Source of the DNA: Chelonoidis abingdonii
Lineage: Eukaryota > Chordata > Testudines > Testudinidae
Direction: 5' to 3'
Assembly: GCF_003597395.2 (NCBI RefSeq)
Contig: NC_133770.1
Location: 3,007,734-3,071,733, forward strand
Length of the DNA: 64,000 nt
Shown here: one piece after another, positions 10,118 to 22,114 of the stretch
Layout: every line of letters starts with the position of its first letter
Numbering within the stretch: the first letter of the stretch is position 1
Made by a program: the position numbers and the translations under genes
The notes under the pieces: model-generated
Seen by the model: only the letters and a program-made list of their open reading frames with translations
Databases searched by the model: none
Told to the model about the DNA's origin: nothing

Positions 10118-11620
10118 GGTGAATGTTGCGAAAAATTGACCGAAACGTACTGTTGAGATCAGCGAGATACCTTGTTGTACATCTTTTCCAACATATGTCC
10201 AGACCGCAGGGTACATTATTGTGTGTAGATGCAATGAAAATAAGAACTACAACAACCTATAAAATAGGGCACCTCAATATTCATGGGGTCCAGAAATACA
10301 GAAAAGGAAAAGAGGTGACACGTAATATTCATAGTGTTGAGTGTTAAGTGTAGTCCATTACAATATAAAGAGGAGCTCCCGACTAGGGATTACCTATGGA
10401 GAAATCCAGCAAGAACATTCCTCTACTGATGTTCATTGGGTAGGAATCCATCAAGTGCTAGACTACTTTAAGGATGTGAGTATGACTGTATTATAACTGT
10501 GGTATGTACACTTGGGATTTTTATATGCTTGGGAAACTGTAACCTTGCTTGTGACACTAATAAACGTGTAATACAGACTAGATGTGGTACTGTGAATGTG
10601 CGTGTCACCCTCCATGTCTTCACATGTTCTACGGACTCTAAATCTGAAGAGTGTAGCAGAGGTGATTGTCACTCTGTTGAGCTGACACGTGGCAACCAGA
10701 GCTGGACCCAGGGTGATGTACTAAATTCACTTTAAATCAAACAAAATGCTACATCAGCATCTCCCATTTGTTAGCTGGGGGCTCCCTGCCAAGCATACTG
10801 GCTTTTCTGGCTCCCACTCTAGGTAGCGGCGCTTCTCTCTCTCTCCCCATCCATTATACGGGTGCAATAACTTTTTGCATGAGAAAATGCAACAGAAAAC
10901 TGATGATGTTTTACGATGGCTGAATGAAGCCTCTCAGGCAGTTCCTCTTTGGTCAGGTCTAGTTCACTAGAGCTCTGGAAAAACTTCCTCTCCTGGAGAC
11001 TCCAGAGGCTGCGTGTTGTGTCCTGACTCACTGGGCCCATATGCTCTTAAGCATCCCACAGTCTGGGTAGGCTGCCAGCTCTCCTCTTCCTGTTCCTCTA
11101 AACACACTGTCTGTTACCCCTAGACAGAATGGGACCACATGGCCCAGCTGTCCAGGCACCCAGGCACCAGTGCTGCCCGACCCCACCCCATCTTCCCTGT
11201 AACTTCAGCACCTCCTTCCCAGAGCTCCAGCCTTGTGGGTGCTCAGTGTTTACAGGTCACCTCTCCAAGGACATGACAGTTGCAAGCAAAGACGACACAG
11301 GCTTTGTAAAGCTTCCACAAACCCCATCTCTCTTTACTGTATCTAGCACAAGAACACAACAGATCTAGACAAGTATAAACACATCATATACGCATCCCTG
11401 CCTCAGCTTCCTCAGCACTCTGGGAGAATTTTGGGCTTAGACCAAAGTCCTCTAAGAAGTCCAGGATCCTTCCCTCCTCCTGCACGTGGCTTCTCTCTGG
11501 ACCAGGAGTCTCTCAAGTCTCTTCTCATTCAAGGGGCCATTGAGAGAGACGTTCTTCATAACCTCCAGCCCCTTGCCAAGTGACTCTCTGATCAGCATAA
11601 TTAGGTGATCAAAGCCACAC
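10118..11620. other. Unassigned, probably old repeat
   Basis: An AATAAA signal at about 10558, shortly downstream of GC-poor DNA, and pyrimidine-rich blocks at 11060-11420 resemble LTR pieces. I found no paired ends. No coding sequence is supported. Confidence 0.35.
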
Positions 11621-11622
11621 AA

Positions 11623-12447
11623 ATCACCCATGGCTACACTGGAGAGCTGCAGCGCTGGTGGTGTTTATCAGCGCTGCAACTTAGTAACCATCCACACCTG
11701 CAAGGCACATCCAGTGCTGCAACTCCCTGGCTGCAGCGCTGGCTGTACACCTGGTCTGCTTGGAGTGTAACGATTGCAGCGCTGGTGATGCAGTGCTGCT
11801 CCGCAAGTGTGGCCACCAAAAGCGCTGTAATTGGCCTCCAAGGTATTCGGAGGTATCCCAGAATGCCTGTTCACAACAAACCGGAAGAGTGGCTGAACTC
11901 CGGGCTCCGCGGAGCTGCTTATCTAAAACACAAACACAGCTCCTGTTTGCTCGAGAAGAGGCAGGAGAATTGCTTTGAAATGTTCACAGCTGTTTGCTTG
12001 AGGAGAGAAGCCGCACGGCGGAGGGGTAGGGGGGAGTCCGTGTTGAGCAGCTGCTTATGTGGTCTGAAGGCTATTTAGGAGTGCATAATTTGCATTTAGT
12101 GAATAAAAGAGGGGTGGGGGAAGGGGTCAAAACTTTTTAAATGATTGAAGGTAGGTGCTGTGTATCTTCCAGTCCTTAGAACTTGCAAGGCAGGGAGCTG
12201 ACAACAGTGTCAGCTCCAAAAATCCTCTCTCTCTGTTTCCCCCAGGCTCCCTGTCACACTCCACCCCACCCCCCTTTTTCGAAAAGCACATTGCAGCTAC
12301 CTGAACTCTGGGATAGCTGCCCATAATGCACCACTCCCAACAGCGCTGCAAATGGCCACACTGCAGCGCTGTCCCTACACAGCTGTACGAAGACAGCTGT
12401 AACTCCCAGCGCTGTACAGCTGTAAGTGTAGCCATAAGTGACCTGTT
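11623..12447. mobile_element. DNA transposon with TCAC..ATGGCTACACT inverted ends
   Basis: The left end TCACCCATGGCTACACT and the right end, reverse-complemented, TCACTTATGGCTACACT form a 17-bp inverted repeat. Several AGCGCTG motifs recur inside (for example 11649, 11730, 11778, 12342, 12376, 12408), giving sub-terminal symmetry. No transposase frame is present and no clear target duplication is visible. Confidence 0.6.
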
Positions 12448-12465
12448 GCTTAGTTACCACCCTTC

Positions 12466-12569
12466 CCCATCACACAGATAAATACCACCCAGAGCAAGTC
12501 AGTCTTTCAAGTCTGAAGTTCACACTTGAAAGCCTGGCGTGCCCTGGGTGGTAGCTATCTGTGTGATGG
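12466..12569. repeat. 104-bp near-perfect palindrome
   Basis: The left arm CCATCACACAGATA...TACCACCCAG...CTTTCAAGTCTGAA (from 12467) is the inverse of 12517-12569 with only a few mismatches and almost no loop. The right arm overlaps the first 8 bases of the LTR at 12562. It may be a foldback element or an inverted duplication made after LTR insertion. Confidence 0.75.
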
Positions 12570-13046
12570 ATCGAGACCCCTGGGATGTCACCGGAGGTGC
12601 TTAGACACCAGAGTCTCCCCTGTCTGCCAGCCTGGGCCCCTATTACCTGGCCTTGCTGAGCCAAGCCCTCCAGTCTTCTCCAGCAAAGTACCCAGGCAGG
12701 ACCGCACCCAGCTACAGAAGTACAGACACTGAGAACAGATCTGGTGTTTACTCCAGCACCCAAATTTCCCCCCTCCCCTGGGGTACAAACCCAAATTTAA
12801 ATGACGCTCGCCTCCTTCCTCAATGTGAAAGAAGATATACATGGCCTCTTCGCCCCCCCCATTAGAAATTACATAAAGTGGGTTATATTATAAACCAAAA
12901 ATAATTTTATTAACTAAGAAAAGGTGTTTTAAGTGCTCAAAGAGGAAGCAAACAGAGCAAAGCAGGTTACTAAAACAATAACAGAAAGCTTGCAATCTAA
13001 GCTAGATACGCTAAAGACACTAGATACATGTAAGATCTTACCCTAA

Positions 13047-13222
13047 AGGTTTCAGAGGGGTAGCCGTATTAGTCTGTATCAGCAAAAACAATGAGTCCTT
13101 GTGGTACCTTAGAGACTTACAAATTTATTTGGGCATAAACCCGGTTTTAGCGCATTAAAGCTTATGCCCTAGTAAATTTGTTAATCTCTAAGGTGCCACA
13201 AGGACTCCTTGTTGTTTTTATC
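13047..13222. repeat. Foldback interspersed repeat (GGTTTCAGAGGGGTAGCC family)
   Basis: The left arm carries CCTTGTGGTACCTTAGAGAC ... AAATTTATTTGGGCATAA. The right arm (13160-13222) is its inverse (AGCTTATGCCCTAGTAAATT ... AGGTGCCACAAGGACTCC). The right arm lacks the outermost part. It was probably mobile and is non-coding. Confidence 0.65.
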
Positions 13223-13295
13223 CTAAATGTGGTTCTAATAATCTTCACAGGCCAGACGTCCTTCCAGCCTGGACCCAGTCCCTTCCCCCAGTTCA

Positions 13296-13566
13296 GTCTT
13301 AGGGCCTGTCAACACTGGCAAGCCACAGCGCAGTAACTTGCTCGCTCAGGGGTGTGAAAAAACACCCTCGCCCCTCAGTGCAGCAAGTTTGAGCACTGTA
13401 AAGTGCCAGTGTGGACAGGCTCCGAGTGCGGGGAGCTATTTCCCTCATGGAGATGGATTACCAGGAGCACTGGGAGAGCTCTCTCCCAAGTGCTCAGGGG
13501 TGACCACACAAGCAGATCAAAGCGCTGCCACAGGAGCGCTTTCAGCTTTGTAGTGGAGCCTGAGTT
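13296..13566. mobile_element. MITE-like element inside the LTR
   Basis: GGGCCTGTCAACACTGGC on the left and the inverted block CCAGTGTGGACAGGCTC near 13410 indicate a small DNA transposon of the 'GTCNACACTGG' type. AGCGCT motifs continue to about 13540. The limits are approximate. Confidence 0.5.
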
Positions 13567-14034
13567 GTTTCCAGCACTCATCTTGGATGGGGTAGCCAGG
13601 GAGAACTGACGACCTTGATTACCTCACTCCCCACCCTTCAGTAGGATTTGCATAAGGCGAGAGTCCTTTGTTTCATGGTTTGACAGACACATCCAGCTTC
13701 TCATGCAAAAATAGAGAATTCAAGATGGGTTCCACTATCAGGTGACATGGGCACATGTCTCTGTAGGGCTCCTGTAGCCATTTTCCACAGGCTGACCCAC
13801 ACGTTCACAGAAAGGTTAAGCTCTTTTACCACTCATTGTCTCTTGCTGATGGGCCATCAACACTGCCTGGCTTTTACATTGTAGTCCCTGAAGTACCAGC
13901 AATGGGAGTCACCCAAAGCAGCGGAATATGCAGTACAGATACACGGATCAATATACCTAACTTCATCTACAAAAATGATACATGCATACAAATGGGATAA
14001 TCATATTGAGTAAATCACAAGCTTTCCTATTGTA

Positions 14035-14192
14035 CTTGCCTACTGTATCTTCCACTCCATGCATCTGATGAAGTGGGTTTTAGCCCACGAAAGCTTATGC
14101 CCAGATCAATTTGTTAGTCTCTAAGGTGCCGCAAGGATTCCTCGTTGTTTTTGCTGATACAGACTAACACAGCTACCCCTCTGAAACCTTTA
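14035..14192 (-). repeat. Second copy of the GGTTTCAGAGGGGTAGCC repeat
   Basis: The minus strand starts AGGTTTCAGAGGGGTAGC and runs through GGCACCTTAGAGACTAACAA to CATCAGATGCATGGAGTGG. It matches one arm of the element at 13047-13222 and extends beyond it. Confidence 0.7.
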
Positions 14193-14268
14193 CATAAGCC
14201 ATCTTGCATAAGCATCTCTCACTTATGACATATTCATTTTCATAAAGCGTATGGAGCGCCCCATCACA

Positions 14269-15990
14269 ATCTGTTTGTCCAAGAGTGTGCCATTGAAATG
14301 GACAATCATCAATATTTATGACCTTCCACTGATAGCCCTGTGCCACTCCCAGGAATTTTTAGTCCAAGATGGTGGTAAAAAGACAGCAGGAAGGCACAGA
14401 CCAGCCTGACAATAGAAATATAGTTTGCAGTCTGACACAGATAGTCTCCAATATCAAACACGGTTCATAAGTTGTTCATAGCCAGATTCCCCAAATCGCC
14501 ACAAGGGGCTGGATTCCCTAACAGATGTTACAGGCTGCTCGCAGTTCCTCAATACACAGACTGAACTGAACTCCCTTCCAGCCTGGGACCAATCTTACCC
14601 CGTTCAAAACCTCTGTCTTCTAGATGATCTTCCAGGTGTTGAGATGGGGGTGGGGGACCCGGGTGGAGGGGAAGAAGCTTAGTGATGATGTCACTGTCTC
14701 TATTTTTAGACCTTCTTCCAGCTGCTAGAAATATCATTTCTGTGATGTGGGGGCTAGGCAGTCCCCATTGGTCAGGCAGTCTCCATTGCATATGTGCAGT
14801 CTTTGAGAAGTCTCTGGGATAGTGGATTCTTCTTGATGAGACATTAGCATCTGTCTGACCAGTGATGGTTGCTCCTTTGTCCCTACGGAAAGGCTGGCTG
14901 TGGGCATCTTCCAACCTCATAACATATTTCAGTAAAACTATTCGCAATACTTCAAACGTCACATAACGATGATAGAACATACAATTCCAACAGGATAATG
15001 TTCAAGCATGTCAAGATCTCTTGAGACCTCACAAAGGCGTCCATTGTACCCAACATATAGTTATATCACAGTGGTAGAACATGGGGGTTCCGGGTGCTTC
15101 TTTGAGGTACAGAGTGTTCACAAAAGGTATCACTTTCAGAAACTCATATTTGCTGTTGTGTATTGTCCTGAAAAAAGAGTGGCGAACATGTGAAGTTAAT
15201 GAAGTTTCCTGTATGATGCCATTAATGCACGCAGTCAGCCCTGCCCAGCAGAATCGCAACACAGGTCTGTCCTAAACAAAGGAATAGAACTTGCGATTGA
15301 TATTTGCATTTAATGCAATAACCAAAGTCATCAGCAGGAAGAGAAACAAGAAGCTCAACTAGGTTTAAAAACATCAGTCTTAAGATCAGAATAACTTTAA
15401 CTGGCATGAAAGATTACATAAAGTCAATGTATTCTCTTTTAAATAAAATGGCTATGAGATGTAATAAGTTGGGGTCAACTTTAATCGTTGGCTGGGCAGC
15501 GTAGAATTCTAAACTTATCACATTTAGGGGGCTTTGTGTTGTTTATCTGAACTGGAAGTGCTGACATCTGCTAATGACTACCCCTGACTATAAGAGAGAA
15601 ATTTTCTGTATAAGATGTAGCTCTACATCATTTTGTTAGCCTTTTAGACATAAGGTGTCTTGGTGGAGTACAGCTGTCTAGGGAGAGGGTGGGAGCCTTT
15701 TTTTCTTTCTTTGAAAGTTGCATCCGATATTGAAATGGATTTACACAGAAAGGTGGGGCTCCCTGTGCTAGATGTTATTTCTCTATTGCTGAAATGTGAA
15801 CTTTTTAATGGTTAATGTAACAAAATGTTAGCACAAATGGCCCTGCCTAGATCTGGAGGAGACAAGAGCTGAGACTTCAAGAGAATATTCCCTTCATTAT
15901 CATTTCTTCTGAGCATTGCCTATCCATAGACAACCCAGCAGAGCAGTTCAGAAGATAGGGAAGAAGTTTTACTTTCTTGCTCCGAAGTGG
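14269..15990. other. Unassigned repeat-like stretch
   Basis: There is no supportable coding sequence. Base composition and short pieces around 14380-15290 look like a minus-strand LTR, but ends were not found. Confidence 0.35.
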
Positions 15991-17965
15991 TATTCTTCTA
16001 CACTACTAAAATAATCAACCCAGAGCTCCAGTGTGGAGAAAATTTCAAAGGAGTTTGATTTCCTACGATTTGCCTCTCCATCACCCAGATATTGAGTAAA
16101 TATGACTTCCATCTCTTGGAGAGACCATTAGAAGAGGAATGAGTGTTCAATAGAGAAAGCTATATTTATTGACCGCGCACACCTCTACAATGATGAAGAG
16201 AAAGATTTTCTTGAAGAAACAGATATGGAAAGTAGCGATTGTATCAACTTGTAATTGCTGCCCAGTCCTTGAACGGGCTCCCTTCTGCTTGTGATATACC
16301 ATCTTGGTGGCATCTATGCAGCATTTGCGCAAGGACTTAGCTGAGATGACGATTGCAAGCCTGGGGCTGAAGCTACATTCTGTTATATAAAAGTCTCAGT
16401 AGCCAGTATATCACAGAGATAGTTTGTACGGATTTACCTAACCAAGGCACAGCTCCTTCAAAGATATTTAGGCACCTAACGCCCATTGAAGTCAATGGGA
16501 GCTTGGGCGCCTAAGTGCTCTGAAAATCTAGGTCCACGCCTATTATATTGTGGAAGTGCTTGGGGCATGTCATATGCTGCTGCAGCAGAGCTGCGCTGTT
16601 CTTGGAGGCCAAGTGGCAGCGGCATTAGCAGACCCGTGTGGCATGTTCATATCCGCAGACCTCCATGTTTACTCCAAACGAAAGGCCACAGGTGGTTCAG
16701 TGGCGAAGGTGATGCAGCCAGGTTTATTGTCAATGAAGACCAGTGACTAGCACCCCGGCTCCATGGGTACAGGTACATGACATATATTCCCGCACAATAG
16801 TACCAGCTTCAGTCAGAGCAGTAGGGGCCTGCCCCATCGGGTGGGCCAAGATGCCTCTCCTATGACCTCCCCCTTTTGTACTGATTACAAACAGGTTACA
16901 TATCATTGACACCCTGACGTGCTAGTTACTCACCACTCACTTTTGTACTGCTGGTTTGAACAAAGCATCTTTATCCATTATCATGTCACCGGCCTCCTTG
17001 TCTTACTCATGGTCAATGTTTCCTACGCCATCTCTAGGAATGTGTTTACATCCGTTACTTGAGAGCTTCAGGGTTCCTGTACCAATCCCCAGGTCAGGAA
17101 ATGTGCTGACTTGGCGTGAGTAATCCTGGTACGTGGCTACTTTGCCAAGGCCAGAGGCCCTCTCTATGTTCCATCATTCAGTTTTGCCAAGGGCTCCACC
17201 AAGGACTACACTATGATACAGTGAACACCAATCCCTGATTTTTATGAGTGCTTAGTTCCCTGCAAGTTCAAGGGTATGACTCAAGCGGTTCCATGGTTGA
17301 ACAGCCTGATTAATGATGTATGAAAATGCCCAAAAAATCCCTGAGGAGGGTTCTGTTTGAACCAAAAATTGCAGACTCCAGATAACAGCACCCAAAGAAA
17401 TCCAGCCTGCCACACGATAACGAGGTCTAGCCTCAGCTCAGCAGTTTCAAATCTTTTAAAGGTGGATGAACTAACTGAAATGAATAAAGTCCAGGGAACG
17501 TATTCCAACCCAGTGGTCGATGGTGGTGGTTTTGCAAAAATGTTTGGCGCTGCCTGGGGAAGCCCCAGATCCTGCAGTGCATTTGGTGGGCCTCTACAAG
17601 CCAAGTTAAGGAGGAAACGATTTATCGCCCTCACTGCTGCACGTCTAGAGCAGCAGCGCCTTAGACAGCAACACTGTGGTCCCACTGTGCCAAGCCACAC
17701 GTGCAGCTCGTTTTGCTTCGTCATTTTCCTTCCCGCGGGCCGGGCGCAACCAACGAGACAATGACCTTTCCCAGAAAGGAGTTTCGTTGGGCGAAACAAT
17801 CGCACAGATGACGCGCCCGACAGAACACGTCCCGGCCCCCGACCACAGGGAGGCAGCTGATTGGTATCAGTCGAGAAAGGGAGAGGTTGGACTAAACCAT
17901 TGCAGGGCCGTGGGGGTCCGTTGCCCCGCCTCCGAGTCCGGAGACACAGGAAGGCTTCCACAGAT
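15991..17965. repeat. Duplicated ~1.97 kb segment, copy A (ends at a gap)
   Basis: From TATTCTTCTACACTACTAAA to CTTCCACAGAT this segment repeats, in the same order and strand, at 18003-19974. It holds no supportable coding sequence. Its right 300 bp are CG-rich with a CCAAT-like box (ATTGG near 17860). Copy A stops at the 25-N gap. Confidence 0.85.
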
Positions 17966-17990
17966 NNNNNNNNNNNNNNNNNNNNNNNNN
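17966..17990. other. Assembly gap of 25 N
   Basis: Run of exactly 25 N between the two copies of one sequence. The round size suggests a nominal gap and not a measured one. Confidence 0.99.
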
Positions 17991-18002
17991 CCCTCCCCTC
18001 CC

Positions 18003-19974
18003 ATTCTTCTACACTACTAAATATCAACCAGAGCTCCAGTGTGAGAGAATTTTCAAAGGATGTTTGATTTCCTACGTATTTGCCTTCTCTCCACCCCAGA
18101 TATTGAGTAAATATGACTTCCATCTCTTGGAGAGACCATTAGAAGAGGAATGTATGTTCATTAGAGAAAGCTATATTTATTGACCCGCAACACCTCTACA
18201 ATGATGAAGAGAAAGAGTTTTCTTGAAGAATACAGATATGGAAGTAGCGATTGTATCAATTGTAATTGCTGCCCAGTCCTTGAAAGCGGCTCCCTTCTGC
18301 TTGTGATATACCATCTTGGTGGCATCTATGCAGCATTGCGAAGGACTTTAGCTTGAGATGACGATTGGGCAACCTGGGGCTGAAGCTACATCTGTTATTA
18401 TAAAAGTCTCAGTAGCCATGATATCACAGAGAAGTTTGTACGGGATTACTCTAACCAAGGCACAGCTCCTTCAAAGATATTTAGGCACCTAACGCCCATT
18501 GAAGTCAATGGGAGCTTGGGCGCCTAAGTGCTCTGAAAATCTAGTCCACGCCTGATATATTGTTGGAAGCTGCTGTTGGGGCATGTCATTGCTGCTGCAG
18601 CAGGTATCCTGTTCTTGGAGTCTCAAGTGCAGCGGCATTAGCAGACCCGTGTGGCATGTTCATATCCGCAGACCTCATGTTTACTCAAACAGAAAGCACA
18701 GGCTGGTCAGTGCGAAGGTGTGCAAGCCCAGGTTTCATTGTCAATGAAGACCAGTACTAGCACCCCGGCTCCATTGGTAGCAGGATACATGTACATTATT
18801 CCCGCACAAAGTACCAGCTCAGGTCAGCAGCAGTAGGGGCCTGCCCCCTCGGTTGGGCCAGAGATGCCTCTCCTATGACCTCCCTTTTGTACATGATACA
18901 AACAGGTTACATATATTTGACACTCCTGACTTTGGTAGTTATCACCCTCACTTTGTAACTGCTGGTTTGAACAAAGCATCTTTATCCATTACCATGTCAC
19001 CCCATCCTTGTCTTACTCATGGTTCAATGTTTCCTACGCCATCTCTAGGATGTGTTTACAACCGTTACTTGAGAGCTTCAGGGTTCCTGTACCATCTCCC
19101 AGGTCAGGAAATGTGCTGACTTGGCGTTGAGCTAATACCTGGTACTGGCTACTTTGCAAGGCCGAGGCCCTACTCTAGTTTCCCAGTCATTCAGTTTATG
19201 CCAAGGGCTCCACAAGGCTACATCTTGATATACAGTGACACCAATCTCCTGATTTTTTTATGAGTGCTAGTTCCCTGCAAGTTCAAAGGGTATGACACAG
19301 GTTGTTCCATGGTTGAACAGACCTGATAAGTGATGTATGAAAATGCCAAAAAAATCCCTGAGGAGGGTCTGGTTTGAACCAAAAATTGCAGACTCCAGAT
19401 AACAGCACCCAATAGAAATCACCATGCCACACATAACGAGGTCTAGCCTCAGCTCAGCAGTTCAAATCTTTTAAAGGTGGATGAACTAACTGAAATAATA
19501 AAGTCCAGGGAACGTATTCCAACCCAGTGGTCGATTGGTGGTGGTTTTGCAAAATGTTTGGCCGCTGCTGGGGAAAGCACCAGATCCTGCAGTGCATGTG
19601 GTGGGCCTCTACAAGCCAAGTTAAGGAGGAAACGATTTATCGCCCTCACTGCTCACGTCTAGAGCAGCAGCGCCTTAGACACAACACCGTGTGTCCCACG
19701 GCCAGCCACACGTGCAGCTCGTTTGCTTCGTCATTTTCCTTCCCTGCGGCCGGGCGCAACCAACGAGACAATGCCTTTCCCAGAAAGGAGTTTCGTTGGG
19801 CGAAACCATCGCACAGATGCACGCGCCCGACAGAACACGTCCCACGGTCCCCGCCACAGGGAGGCAGCTGGATTTGGTATCAGTCGAGCAAAGGGAGAGG
19901 TGGACAAACCATTGCGGCCGTGGGGTGCCCGTTCCCCGCCTCCGAGTCCGAGACACAGAAGGCTTCCACAAGAT
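18003..19974. repeat. Duplicated ~1.97 kb segment, copy B (indel-rich)
   Basis: Co-linear with copy A over its whole length. The differences seen are mainly one- to few-base insertions and deletions, as produced by long-read error and not by evolution. Copy B continues without a break into 19975 onward, where copy A meets the gap. Confidence 0.85.
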
Positions 19975-20425
19975 GTAAACTCGTCTTCATGTAAATCTGG
20001 TAGCTATTAATACAAGCTCCCCCCACGTGTGGTCGGAATTGGACCGTCCTAGTGCTCCCACCCAGCACGAAGCTGCTTCTCCATAGCGGTGAGCCGCGCC
20101 ACCTGGTCGGTATGGCGATACATGTTCTCACCAGGGGGGCCCTGTGTGAATCTGATGTAGGCGCTACGTGGGTGAATTCCCGTTACTGCTGGGAGAATCG
20201 GGCCTGGCCAGATGCGCATGTGTTTCCTGCAGAGAGCTCGCAGAGCCCTTTAGGGCGCATCGTCTGTACCGGCAACCTAGATGGGCGGGTTCCGCTCCCT
20301 TTCGGGCCAGTTGGGTCGTTGTACTACACCACGTGAGCTGTTTGGCGCTGTTCTCTGCCTCCTCCGCGCGAAGATCTGCGCGGGGAGGGTGGCGCTCGGC
20401 TCGCAGGGTGTTTGGTGGTCACTAA
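19640..20425. promoter_or_regulatory. CG-rich stretch, possible CpG island
   Basis: CpG dinucleotides are dense at 19740-19960 and again at 20085-20415 (for example gcgcatcgtctgtaccgg, cctccgcgcgaagatctgcg). No gene is recognised beside it. The left part lies in duplicated copy B. Confidence 0.35.
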
Positions 20426-20480
20426 GCATAACCCTAAGTAACTTAAAAACGTTTGAGCAACACGAATATGGAGGTCCTCC

Positions 20481-21027
20481 TGTTTAGGCCTCTGGCGGAA
20501 AAGTCCTTCCTTGTTTTTGAAACTCTAATCGCCTAAGAGGCTGGCGGATGGGGGAAGGCCAGGCAGTAACAGCGTATCAGTTGCAACAGTTTTCTAATTG
20601 GTCTAAAGCAGAAATAATGAGGCCTGTGCACCTTTGCAGAGTGACAAGATAACTGCAGAAGGAAAACTTCAAAACGAGCTGCGCAGCCAAGATTAGCTTA
20701 ATGACCTGCCTTACGTAACTGCTACAAGGGGAGGAAGAGAGGAGAGTAAGGGGGTAAACAAAGATTGATGAAATAGGAATGCTGCGCCGGACAGAAGAGG
20801 GGGTGAACAGGTGCTTGCTTAGTCAGCGAGAAGAGTTCTCATGGATATAAAGGAACAGACTGCTTGTTTTAGCTGGGCTGGATCTGAGGCGTACTAAGTC
20901 TCCCAGCCCCACTTTGAGATCTCAGATAAACTCTGCTTGCTTCTCCCCCTGGTGTGTTTATTGGCGCTAAGCACTCCGGGCACAGACCACTGTTGCTTGC
21001 CTTGAGCACCTTCTGGTGCCTGCAACA
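20481..21027 (+). mobile_element. Possible LTR with TATA box
   Basis: Starts TGTTTAGGCC and ends TGCCTGCAACA, with GATATAAAGG at about 20841 and GATAAA-type poly(A) context at about 20930, followed by a TG-rich stretch. The layout fits an LTR on the plus strand, but the flanks (CCTCC and TGTCA) do not match, so the ends are uncertain. Confidence 0.4.
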
Positions 21028-21300
21028 TGTCAGCAGCGGCTCCGTGCCATTCTCCCCCCCTTCACTCGCTGGTCCCAGGGCCCGGCTCGGAGCAGTGCCA
21101 GGGGGCAGCGGGCTCTGAGCCGGGGGAGGATCGCTCCGCCCTGCCTCAGTTTCTCTCTCCACCCACAGCCGGTGAAGCAGCGTTGTGTCCTCGCCGGTCT
21201 CCGCACCGAGCGGCCGCGGCAGGAGCCCCCCTGCAATCGTAAGTGCAGATTCTCCCTGCCCGGGGAGGGGGCGCTGACTCTGCTCGAAGGTGAGTGTCCG
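21028..21300 (+). other. CG-rich stretch with exon-like splice signals
   Basis: A polypyrimidine tract ending CCACCCACAG at about 21170 is followed by about 70 bp without stops in one frame and then a GTAAGT donor at about 21240. A second donor, GTGAGT, lies at about 21290. The signals would suit a small exon, but the short peptide is not recognisable. Confidence 0.25.
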
Positions 21301-22090
21301 GCCTGGGGTGGTAGGGGCCGCAAGCAGCCTCTCACTCAGGTGAAGTCAGGGTGCGGGGGCTGTACAGCACCAGCACAGCTGCTGTGGCATGAGCAGCGCC
21401 TGCCCTGAGCGCGGTTGGAGGTTTTCTGGGGCTGGAGGGACTCCACCTCCCCGAGTGGCAGTAGCTGCCCACCTAGCAGCAGCTACACCCCGAGGTGGGT
21501 CTTCGTAGCGACACTCAGGCGTGTGGCTTTTCCCACCCCTGACTGGAGTAACTAGGTCCACCTGTGTTTTAACTCACTCTCACCTGTCTGCTCTGCAGGG
21601 CTGTTTGGGGAGGCACAGCCTTCCCTACCTGGCCCTTCAGACAATTTTGGAATCTTGATATGGTCCTCAGACCAAAAAGTTTGCCCACACCTGCCCTAAT
21701 GTCTCCCCGCCCCTGTCAAAAAAAGTGACTTTGCATTTTAATTTAATAGCATGATATGCTCTATATAGAAAGCCTGCATTTGCTTGCAGTGTGTGTCCCC
21801 ATTACTGTGGCACCGCATTCCCACTGGTCCTCCCCTCCCCTCCAAATTACTAGAAAATTCTTTGACCTATATAAGTGGCCGTGTCAGGCGTCTACAGGCA
21901 GGCAGTGTCTACAGTGTTTGTAATCTTTGTCACATGTACTGTACTGAAATACTGTCCCAAAGCCTGTGGCTTTGTTTTAATTCAATCTTATGATACCACC
22001 TTTTAATTTAAAAATATGGATCAGTTCATTATGATAAGAAAAGGAGCAGACAAGCTGTTCATGTGCAAGTCTTTTTGAAAAAGTTAGCAC
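21301..22090. other. Unassigned; hAT right-end fragment near 21670
   Basis: GACCAAAAAGTTTGCCCACA at about 21673 matches the right end of the hAT element at 24515-25072. The rest is not recognised. Confidence 0.4.
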
Positions 22091-22114
22091 TTTTAAAAAT
22101 AAACTAAGTAGTAC

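Larger units (their letters stand above)
12562..14268 (-). mobile_element. Family A solo LTR with nested insertions, target duplication ATCTG
   Basis: Ends TGTGATGG (12562-12569) and CCATCACA (14261-14268) are mutual inverts, and the 5-bp flanks 12557-12561 and 14269-14273 are both ATCTG. The internal sequence matches the family A LTR at 22744-24133. It has been lengthened by a foldback repeat (13047-13222), a MITE (about 13296-13566) and another repeat arm (about 14035-14192). Confidence 0.75.

Noticed and set aside
14269..15990. Complete LTR
   Set aside because: The composition suggests one, but no matching ends, TATA/poly(A) order or target duplication was found.
17281..18123. 280-residue minus-strand frame
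   Set aside because: It crosses the 25-N gap and joins the two copies of a probable false duplication.
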